DNA from: a virus
Reading direction: 5' to 3' (one strand)
Virus record (IMG/VR): IMGVR_UViG_3300033141_004862
Span: 1-64,000 of that record
Length of the DNA: 64,000 nucleotides
The notes under the pieces are model-generated. The model had not been told where the DNA came from, did not search any database, and saw only the letters and a program-made list of their open reading frames with translations. The first letter of the stretch is position 1. Every line of letters begins with the position of its first letter. Position numbers and translations under genes: made by a program. Below are positions 15,117 to 21,176 of the stretch, in pieces.

Positions 15117-15496
15117 GGGGAATAAAATACAAGGGCAAAACGGCTTACATCTCTGAGGCCGATTGGCGTAACCTGCTAAAGCGGTTTGATGCGTCAAGGG
15201 CCGAACAAGGTCAGCTTGCAATATACTTCACTATCCCCATACCTTGTAGCCTGTGCAAGAAGCACCTCCAACCCCGCTGGGCGCTACCAAAGGCATGTGC
15301 TGAGTGCCCTTTAGTTGTATTCGCAATCGAGGGACAACTTGGGTGCGTCCAACTGTTGCAGAGCATTGTTCCGGTGATGGCCTTTAGCCTGAATTCTAAG
15401 GGGATTAAATGGCTCACCAAGAAAGATAAAGAAGCTCGGCATCAACTTGCCAAAATTCACAAGGCTATAAAAGCATTGCCGAGGAGGAAGAGATGA
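15113..15496 (+). CDS. Hypothetical Cys-containing protein, tandem paralogue B
   Basis: 127 residues, clearly related to the preceding gene over its full length (KYKGKTAYISEADWRNLL; SLCKK...C.ECPLVVF; DKEARHQLAKI). ATGA-coupled. Recent tandem duplication; function unknown. Confidence 0.65.
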   Translation: MRGIKYKGKTAYISEADWRNLLKRFDASRAEQGQLAIYFTIPIPCSLCKKHLQPRWALPKACAECPLVVFAIEGQLGCVQLLQSIVPVMAFSLNSKGIKWLTKKDKEARHQLAKIHKAIKALPRRKR

Positions 15497-15966
15497 AGTT
15501 TACTCGAGAGGAAATAAGGCTTTGTGAGGAAATTACCCGACATTATAGGAAGCAGATTAAATATGGGGATTGGTATCTGATGAAAACTTCTAAGCCAGAA
15601 GACATTACGGATGTTAACTACAGTTACGATAAGGATGGCAAGCGCAGTAGGCTTAACGTTAGAAGGCAGCTCAGATTGCTCAGTATTTGTTCTCCCAAAG
15701 CTCTTGATATTATTCCTCTTTGGACGTGGAAAGATGCAAGAGAATGGCTTTTTAGCAGAAGCGAGGTTGAGGTGTTGACTCTTCGTTACTATCAGATTTT
15801 GGGGATAAGCCATAAAGGGTACATTGCAAAAGTAGTGATTCTATATGCAAACGGGAGGTTCTATGAAGCCGAAGGCAAGACGGACACCGAAGCCATACTA
15901 AAAATAGTGCTGGCCGTATTAAAAGAGGAGGCAAAGAAAAGTGGAAGTGAATCAGCAGAGCTGTAG
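15493..15966 (+). CDS. Hypothetical phage protein (ABA-sandwich-like)
   Basis: 157 residues. IIPLWTWKDAREWL in the middle and a C-terminal TEAILKIVLAVLKE resemble small phage proteins with an alpha-beta-alpha sandwich and an end like AICRAALLAVLE. Role unknown. ATGA-coupled to the previous gene. Confidence 0.55.
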   Translation: MKFTREEIRLCEEITRHYRKQIKYGDWYLMKTSKPEDITDVNYSYDKDGKRSRLNVRRQLRLLSICSPKALDIIPLWTWKDAREWLFSRSEVEVLTLRYYQILGISHKGYIAKVVILYANGRFYEAEGKTDTEAILKIVLAVLKEEAKKSGSESAEL

Positions 15967-15992
15967 ACAATGTCACAAGGAGGCGCCGAAAA

Positions 15993-16166
15993 ATGAAAAC
16001 AGAAGAAAAACAAAAGACGAGTGTACCTTACGCGTTCATATGTAAGTGGGCGGAAATATTCGGTCAGGAGACGGGGTTTGGATATCTCACTCCTCCACGC
16101 CGCCTCTTTATAGAGATGCTCAGGGAACTCGGCATCGAGGTAGAGCATGAAGGGAGGCACGGATGA
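15993..16166 (+). CDS. Small hypothetical protein
   Basis: 57 residues with AAGGAGG nine bases before the ATG; stop overlaps the next start. Helical; not recognised. Confidence 0.5.
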   Translation: MKTEEKQKTSVPYAFICKWAEIFGQETGFGYLTPPRRLFIEMLRELGIEVEHEGRHG

Positions 16167-16411
16167 TAAAGGAAAATCGCAAGTTTCTTTGTGCGCATTA
16201 CGATTGCCAGGTGTGCAGGAAGGAACATTTGCTGAAAGTTCAATGGACACCTCCGTTTGCGACGCCTCAGGAAGACTTCAATATCAAACTCGAAGAGGAG
16301 TTGAAGCAGGCGTTGTTGACTCGCTCAAAAACCGCCTTTCAAAAATTACACCCCAGCGAGGAATTTGACCCGGGGCGTGTAGAGATACGGGAGAGTAGGA
16401 GGAAGAGATGA
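16163..16411 (+). CDS. Small Cys/His protein
   Basis: 82 residues. CAHYDCQVCRKEH near residues 10-22 is a plausible single zinc finger. ATGA-coupled both sides. Not recognised. Confidence 0.55.
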   Translation: MIKENRKFLCAHYDCQVCRKEHLLKVQWTPPFATPQEDFNIKLEEELKQALLTRSKTAFQKLHPSEEFDPGRVEIRESRRKR

Positions 16412-16680
16412 GTATTAAATTGGCAGTGAGGATTACTGATGTCTGTATGCTTGCACATACGAAATCTTCCGACCCGGAAGTACACACCTATGTCGTTGAG
16501 GTGGAAAGCCCGGAGCTGGAGGAGCTTCTTGCGCCGTTTCTACAGACATGGCAATCAGGCTGGAGAACCTACTCTATTAGCTTAGTGCGTGAGTTCAGAA
16601 AGGGCGAAGAACCTAAATTCCCACGGCCTAGACCCATTGACGACAGGGAGTTAACGAAAAAATCAAGGAGGAAGAGATGA
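16408..16680 (+). CDS. Hypothetical protein, tandem paralogue C
   Basis: 90 residues beginning MSIKLAVRITD, with TYSIS in the second half. Related to the next gene. The preceding AGGAGGAAGAG ribosome site is itself repeated before several genes here. Unknown function. Confidence 0.6.
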   Translation: MSIKLAVRITDVCMLAHTKSSDPEVHTYVVEVESPELEELLAPFLQTWQSGWRTYSISLVREFRKGEEPKFPRPRPIDDRELTKKSRRKR

Positions 16681-16901
16681 GCATTAAGCTGGCAGTCAGA
16701 ATTACTGACCTAGGGGAAGCTGTCCACGGGGGCGAAGTGATTGTACAGACCCACGTCTTCAAGATAGAACACCCAGCACTAGAAAGGCTGATAAAGCCCT
16801 TCCTGGACAAAAAAGCCCCGGATTATACAACATACTCCATCAGCGTGGTACATGAGAGCGAGGAGTTTGGCGCAAGGCACTTAAAGATACGAGAGGGATG
16901 A
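16677..16901 (+). CDS. Hypothetical protein, tandem paralogue D
   Basis: 74 residues with the same MSIKLAVRITD start, an EHPALERLIKPFL segment matching ESPELEELLAPFL in the neighbour, and TTYSISVV. Product of a local gene duplication. Confidence 0.6.
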   Translation: MSIKLAVRITDLGEAVHGGEVIVQTHVFKIEHPALERLIKPFLDKKAPDYTTYSISVVHESEEFGARHLKIREG

Positions 16902-16916
16902 CGGAAAGGAGGAAAG

Positions 16917-17111
16917 ATGTTTGAAGAGAAGCGGGGCTTGGAAATCAAGGTGAAGGAGCTCGGAGGCGGTCACTTTGGAATAAGGATAACGGAGGAGATC
17001 GCGGGGCCGTGGCGAATCCTACGCCAAGAGATTCTGCATTCGATCGAGGACGTGCAAAGAGAAGTCGACACAATGTTGTCAAAGTATTTCAAGGAAATTC
17101 CGAAGTCGTAG
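16917..17111 (+). CDS. Small hypothetical protein
   Basis: 64 residues, beta strands then one helix. AAAGGAGGAAAG ribosome site. Not recognised. Confidence 0.55.
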   Translation: MFEEKRGLEIKVKELGGGHFGIRITEEIAGPWRILRQEILHSIEDVQREVDTMLSKYFKEIPKS

Positions 17112-17135
17112 CTCTGCCCCAAAGGATAGCGGACA

Positions 17136-17234
17136 ATGAAAAAGAAGGTTTGGAGAGAGAGAGAGGACAGAAGGTTCAAATTTGGGATACGAGCGGCGAG
17201 AGTCCTGTCTTTCTCGGAGCAGGACGGTCGTTGA
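17136..17234 (+). CDS. Possible mini-protein, very basic
   Basis: 32 residues, Arg/Lys-rich, with AAAGGA about ten bases before the ATG. Ends inside the next promoter. Weak evidence. Confidence 0.3.
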   Translation: MKKKVWREREDRRFKFGIRAARVLSFSEQDGR

Positions 17235-17261
17235 GATTGCTTGTCCGGTGACAATAAATAA
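17231..17261 (+). promoter_or_regulatory. Two-part phage promoter
   Basis: TTGAGA (17231-17236), 17-base spacer ending GGTGACA, then ATAAATAA. Deviates at the NCTWA part. Drives the 17286-20041 genes. Confidence 0.6.
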
Positions 17262-17285
17262 TAGAGAAAAAGGAGACATGTCAGA

Positions 17286-17564
17286 GTGGAAATCAAGAAA
17301 GGTAAGGTTTACCGAATTAAAGGAAGGTCCGGATACTTCGCCAAGAGGCATGGAACCCCTAATCCGACAATCCTTATCGAAGGGAAAGACACAGACCTCT
17401 GGCCGACTGGGTGGAAGCACCAAAAGGGAAACCCCGCCTGTATACTCTACAGCTTGCGTTCTATGTTTGAAGGCCTTCCGACCGAAGGCACAGTCTACTA
17501 TGGTAAAGTGGGCAGACTCGAGGAGCTTGTCCACGAGTCTGAGCTTGAGGAAATCAAAGAATAA
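17286..17564 (+). CDS. Hypothetical beta-rich protein (GTG start)
   Basis: 92 residues. GTG start with AAAAAGGAG ten bases upstream. N-terminal KKGKVYRIKGRSGYFAKR suggests a small beta-barrel. Not recognised. Confidence 0.5.
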   Translation: MEIKKGKVYRIKGRSGYFAKRHGTPNPTILIEGKDTDLWPTGWKHQKGNPACILYSLRSMFEGLPTEGTVYYGKVGRLEELVHESELEEIKE

Positions 17565-17579
17565 GAAAGGAGAAAGAGG

Positions 17580-17792
17580 ATGAGTCCATTCGTTTTGGGA
17601 GGCATTTGTGGTGCTTTCGTCGGCGTAGTCGTCGGCGTAGTCGTTACGAGTCTATCGGCAACCTCAAAGATCTCGGACATGAAGGCGATCATGGACCGCC
17701 TCATGGAGGAGAAGACGAACCTTCAGAAGGAAGTTCACAGACTGCACATAAAGCTGAGAAGGGCCGAGTCCGAGACCGAGAGGAGAAAATGA
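17580..17792 (+). CDS. Small single-TM coiled-coil protein
   Basis: 70 residues: Gly/Val-rich transmembrane helix (about 4-26), then SKISDMKAIMDRL and a coiled coil to the end. Same design as the gene at 11179-11358. AAAGGAGAAAGAGG ribosome site. Confidence 0.6.
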   Translation: MSPFVLGGICGAFVGVVVGVVVTSLSATSKISDMKAIMDRLMEEKTNLQKEVHRLHIKLRRAESETERRK

Positions 17793-18103
17793 CGATGACG
17801 CCGCTCGATGTAGTCGAGATTGTTCTTTGGGTTTCTATCCTCGTTATTATATCTCTTCGGGAGATGAGGCAGCGGAAGAGACGAGGGGAGCAAACGACGA
17901 AGAGGCAGAAAATTGCGATAAGAGTTAAAAATGACTCGGTCAAGGTCGAGATCGACAAAAAGGACTTCGCCCATATCAATAGTATCATCCGCCGCCACGT
18001 GGGCGTTTCGCTCGAGGAGATATTGACAAGGGCCGTCATGAATGAACTTAATAAGATGGAAAATTTCGTAGCCTTTGCTGAAAAGGAGGAGACGGAAGGA
18101 TGA
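17789..18103 (+). CDS. Membrane-anchored protein
   Basis: 104 residues: transmembrane helix about 8-24, basic linker, then a soluble part (KIAIRVKNDSVKVEID onward) resembling a ribbon-helix-helix-sized domain. ATGA-coupled to the previous gene. Not recognised. Confidence 0.55.
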   Translation: MTMTPLDVVEIVLWVSILVIISLREMRQRKRRGEQTTKRQKIAIRVKNDSVKVEIDKKDFAHINSIIRRHVGVSLEEILTRAVMNELNKMENFVAFAEKEETEG

Positions 18104-18155
18104 CCTCGAAATCAGATTGGCAGAAAGCGACCTGCCCCATTTTGCGGGGAGGAAT

Positions 18156-18284
18156 ATGAGTACCTCCCCGATTACAAACCTAAAACATGCTCAAAATTTC
18201 TCTGCCTCAGAGCTGCTGCGAGACGTGATGTTTCGCTGTCTAAGCGCAAAGCGGGAGAGAAGAAGAGACCAGGGATTGCGATGA
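18156..18284 (+). CDS. Possible mini-gene in an ATGA chain
   Basis: 42 residues with GGGGAGG close upstream. Part of a chain in which each stop overlaps the next start as ATGA: 18100-18159 (19 residues), 18156-18284, 18281-18454 and the gene at 18451. A competing reading, the frame continuing past the stop at 18101-18103, stays open to 18454. Confidence 0.3.
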   Translation: MSTSPITNLKHAQNFSASELLRDVMFRCLSAKRERRRDQGLR

Positions 18285-18454
18285 TGCGAAAGAGCGGATG
18301 TGTGAAATCTCAAACGGCACAAGAGGCGCTCCAAAACCTAGGCAAGGAGTGTCCGCCTCCTTTCGTTGAGCAATCGGCGAGAAGTTCAGGCAAGAGGGTG
18401 CCGTTACTCCACATCCGCTCTTCTAAATCTAAACGAAAGGGGGTGAGGCGATGA
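18281..18454 (+). CDS. Small basic protein, possibly the end of a broken gene
   Basis: 57 residues ending in Ser/Lys/Arg-rich sequence; its stop overlaps the next start (ATGA), supporting this frame. The same frame is open upstream to 18104 and encodes FCGEEYEYLPDYKPKTC, but has no start codon there, so the gene may have lost its start by a frameshift near 18130. Confidence 0.4.
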   Translation: MMRKSGCVKSQTAQEALQNLGKECPPPFVEQSARSSGKRVPLLHIRSSKSKRKGVRR

Positions 18455-19215
18455 AAACAGGAACGATGCACTTCGAGGTTGGCAGGGGGTTCGCGGAGCT
18501 TGTACGAGACGCCTTCTGGTACGAACAGAAGTTTGACTGGGCACGTAACGTTTTGAGATGTTTCCATGGCCTTTCTTCTGAGGTGGAGAGAGACATCCTC
18601 CGTGGCGATGCATACTTTGAGTCTGCAAGCGACGGGAAACACGTTAGGGTTGTGTTTGAGGAAAATGAGGAGTTCAAGAAGAATCTGGCAGAGTACGTGA
18701 AGTTTGTAAAGGGAAGGATCGAGGAGCTTCATAAGAAGGTCTACGAGCTAGAGGGGGCAAGGGACAAAATGCTGTTTGGCACCTTCTCGTCAATTCTCCC
18801 CGAGGATAAGCGGTCAGCCAGGTTGGCTTCGCTTGAGGCAAGCGTAGCTGAGTTGCGTGACAAGATCAATGTGCTGAACGAGCTTCTTCGTCATTACGAC
18901 AAGCTGTTCGCCAAGAGAGTGGTTCCGAAGTTGACTACGAATGTTGGAGGGTATGAAGTCCCGAGTTCTTTGCTAGATGAGTACGTCATGCATGTTGTAC
19001 GCAGAATCAGGGCTTCTCTGAGGTCGGGCGCTATCATACATGAGAACCCGATGAAGTTGCTTGAGTTGGAAGAGAGACGGAGACTGTTGCACGAAAGAAT
19101 ACTCCAGGCTGTTGGGTTTACGAAGTCAAAAAGGAAGAGCAAGAAGTTCAGAGAGTTTGCTGAGGCTCTCGAAGAATTTCTTGAGGATATGGGAGCAGGA
19201 CTCTTGGAGGAGTAG
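18451..19215 (+). CDS. Large coiled-coil protein, hypothetical
   Basis: 254 residues. Helical throughout, with strong heptads at about 80-155 and 195-225. GAAAGGGGG ribosome site. It directly precedes the AAA+ ATPase and may be its partner or substrate adaptor. No family recognised. Confidence 0.6.
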   Translation: MKTGTMHFEVGRGFAELVRDAFWYEQKFDWARNVLRCFHGLSSEVERDILRGDAYFESASDGKHVRVVFEENEEFKKNLAEYVKFVKGRIEELHKKVYELEGARDKMLFGTFSSILPEDKRSARLASLEASVAELRDKINVLNELLRHYDKLFAKRVVPKLTTNVGGYEVPSSLLDEYVMHVVRRIRASLRSGAIIHENPMKLLELEERRRLLHERILQAVGFTKSKRKSKKFREFAEALEEFLEDMGAGLLEE

Positions 19216-19228
19216 AGCGAGGAGAAAA

Positions 19229-20041
19229 ATGAGCGAAAACAAAAATCCCTTTTACGAGGTCCTTCCGGTTTGTAGAATGGAAGATCTCATCCTATCCGAC
19301 GACGTCGTTGAAGAGTGCCTAGAGGTCATCGAAGAGCAACACAGAATGGGCCTTCTCCGATCTAAAGGTCTCGAGCCGAGACACAAAATTCTTCTCGTTG
19401 GGCCGCCCGGAAACGGAAAGTCCCTTTTGGCAGATGCCATTGCGACTGAGCTGGCCGTTGGGATTCTTGTCGTCAGGTACGACTCTGTGATGGCTGGTTC
19501 GTTGGAGGGGGCATCCTCTAATCTGTCGCTTCTGTTTGAGCAAGCCAAAACGCGGCGATGCATGTTGTTCTTCGATGAATTTGACATCATCGCAAGAGAA
19601 AGGGACATTCACGAGAGAAGTATCGTGGGGTCTTTGTCACTTCACATCGACAACCTTCCAAGCCATGTGGTGGTCGTTGCCGCAACGAATCATCCAGAAC
19701 TTCTGGATCGGGGAGTGTGGAGACGCTTCCAGGTGAAATTAACGCTCTCTCCGCCCTCCCGAAAACAAATAAGGGATTTTCTTTGGCGGTTCGAAAAAAG
19801 GACAGGAGAGAAACTTGGCATCCCCATAGACGAGTTAGCGAAAGAACTAGAAGGAGCTAGCTTTTCGGACGTAGAACAATTCTGTCTGGACATCCGCCGT
19901 CGCTTCCTCATGTCGCGCGATTGGGACAAGCCGGAGGTCGCTAAGAAACGCTTAAAGCAGTGGAGGAAACGCTCCAACGATGATATGGATTTTTTTGAGT
20001 CGCTGAGAAGGACTCATGAACATTTTATGACAGAGCGGTGA
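19229..20041 (+). CDS. AAA+ ATPase
   Basis: 270 residues, a single classic AAA module: Walker A GPPGNGKS (about residues 57-64), Walker B MLFFDEFD, sensor 1 VAATNHPE and arginine-finger region DRGVWRRF, then the C-terminal lid. Most like the AAA (FtsH/spastin/proteasomal) clade, not clamp loaders or DnaC. It lacks protease or DNA-binding domains. Likely remodels a protein; the coiled-coil gene upstream and the duplicated-motif protein downstream (GTG overlap) are candidate partners. Ribosome site GCGAGGAG. Confidence 0.85.
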   Translation: MSENKNPFYEVLPVCRMEDLILSDDVVEECLEVIEEQHRMGLLRSKGLEPRHKILLVGPPGNGKSLLADAIATELAVGILVVRYDSVMAGSLEGASSNLSLLFEQAKTRRCMLFFDEFDIIARERDIHERSIVGSLSLHIDNLPSHVVVVAATNHPELLDRGVWRRFQVKLTLSPPSRKQIRDFLWRFEKRTGEKLGIPIDELAKELEGASFSDVEQFCLDIRRRFLMSRDWDKPEVAKKRLKQWRKRSNDDMDFFESLRRTHEHFMTER

Positions 20042-20325
20042 TAGAGGAGGAAATGCCGAGGTTTAGTAAGACCGTGTCAGTGAGTGGTTGCTCCTGGGTA
20101 GAGCATTCAGAGGTGTTCCTTGCCAGGAGAGAGGTTTTAGAGCTTGCCGAAGAGGTGAAAGGGATGCCCAAGAAGAAGCTGATAAGGATTGCCAAGACCA
20201 TAACCGTTGAGGGCTGCGGCGTTGAGGAACATTCGGAAATCGATGTCCCGGTGGGGATGATTCTAGAGGCGGCTGACTCCCTTCGGAAACGAGATAGGTG
20301 GAACATCGAGGAAAGCAATTCATAG
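20038..20325 (+). CDS. Small protein with an internal duplicated motif
   Basis: 95 residues. Residues about 10-37 (KTVSVSGCSWVEHSEVFLAR) and 56-82 (KTITVEGCGVEEHSEIDVPV) are an obvious internal repeat: KT[VI]xVxGC..[VE]EHSE followed by a helix (LELAEEV / LEAADSL). Cys and His in each copy could bind metal. GTG start overlaps the AAA+ stop; ATG 20053 is the alternative. Function unknown. Confidence 0.6.
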   Translation: MIEEEMPRFSKTVSVSGCSWVEHSEVFLARREVLELAEEVKGMPKKKLIRIAKTITVEGCGVEEHSEIDVPVGMILEAADSLRKRDRWNIEESNS

Positions 20326-20338
20326 GCGACAATGTATT
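20309..20338 (+). promoter_or_regulatory. Weak two-part promoter-like element
   Basis: AGGAAA, 17-base spacer ending AGGCGACA, then ATGTATT. Weakest match in the family, but correctly placed just before the primase gene. Confidence 0.4.
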
Positions 20339-20354
20339 CTAGGAGAATCTAAGG

Positions 20355-21176
20355 ATGGAAGACGAAGTCATCATCAAGTGTCCTGTATGTCACGACCATC
20401 CTACACACAACCACCTCTACATCAGCCTGACCAAAGGCGTATACCACTGTTGGTTGTGCGAAGCGAAAGGCCGTCTTGACAATCTCATCAGACGGTACCC
20501 GTCGGTCAAGACCAAAATCAAGGCCGCAGACCTGGCGTTTGCCTTGAGCCGAATGAAAGAACGGAGATGGTCAAGGGAGATTCCGATATTCACGCCCCTA
20601 GCAAAAGCCAGGTTTCCGCACGCCGGAGCCTGTTTGCGATACCTCAGACGGAGGGGATTGACAGATGAGGAAATCGTCAAATACAAGGTGATGATCTCCC
20701 CAAACACACCAAACAGAGCCATTTTCCCTCACCCACAGGGACCGGACAGGTTTTGGGCGGGTCGGGCATTTTACAAAAACGTATCGCCGCCCTGGCTTTT
20801 TCCGAAGAGAGGGCAGACAAGACTTTCAAAAGGCGAGGTTGTTTGGGGAATCGAGGACGTCAGGAGGCGGGGAGAGAAGGACATCTGGATTTGCGAGGGG
20901 ATCTTCGACGCGATAGCGTGCAACGGAGTTGCCGTATTCGGGAAATCGCCCTCTCCCAAACAACTCCGCACAATAATAGAGCTTGAGCCTCGAAGATTGA
21001 TCGTTGCATTCGACGCAGACGCCGAGAAAGATGCAAGAGCCTTGCAAGAACTGACGAGAAGCGTCATCCCGACACAGGTAAGACTGCCGGAGAAGGCCGT
21101 CGACTACGGGGAATACATGAGGTTTGGATACAGACGCTTGCCGCATTCCGACCGATGGGAGAGAATCGATGATTAA
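20355..21176 (+). CDS. DnaG-type DNA primase
   Basis: 273 residues. CHC2-type zinc ribbon at 9-35 (CPVC ... CWLC), then a Toprim domain with ICEGIFDAIA (catalytic Glu) and IVAFDADAEKDA (DxD). Shorter than bacterial DnaG (about 580) and without a DnaB-binding tail, as in many phages. Makes RNA primers. Stop overlaps the SF2 helicase start. Confidence 0.9.
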   Translation: MEDEVIIKCPVCHDHPTHNHLYISLTKGVYHCWLCEAKGRLDNLIRRYPSVKTKIKAADLAFALSRMKERRWSREIPIFTPLAKARFPHAGACLRYLRRRGLTDEEIVKYKVMISPNTPNRAIFPHPQGPDRFWAGRAFYKNVSPPWLFPKRGQTRLSKGEVVWGIEDVRRRGEKDIWICEGIFDAIACNGVAVFGKSPSPKQLRTIIELEPRRLIVAFDADAEKDARALQELTRSVIPTQVRLPEKAVDYGEYMRFGYRRLPHSDRWERIDD

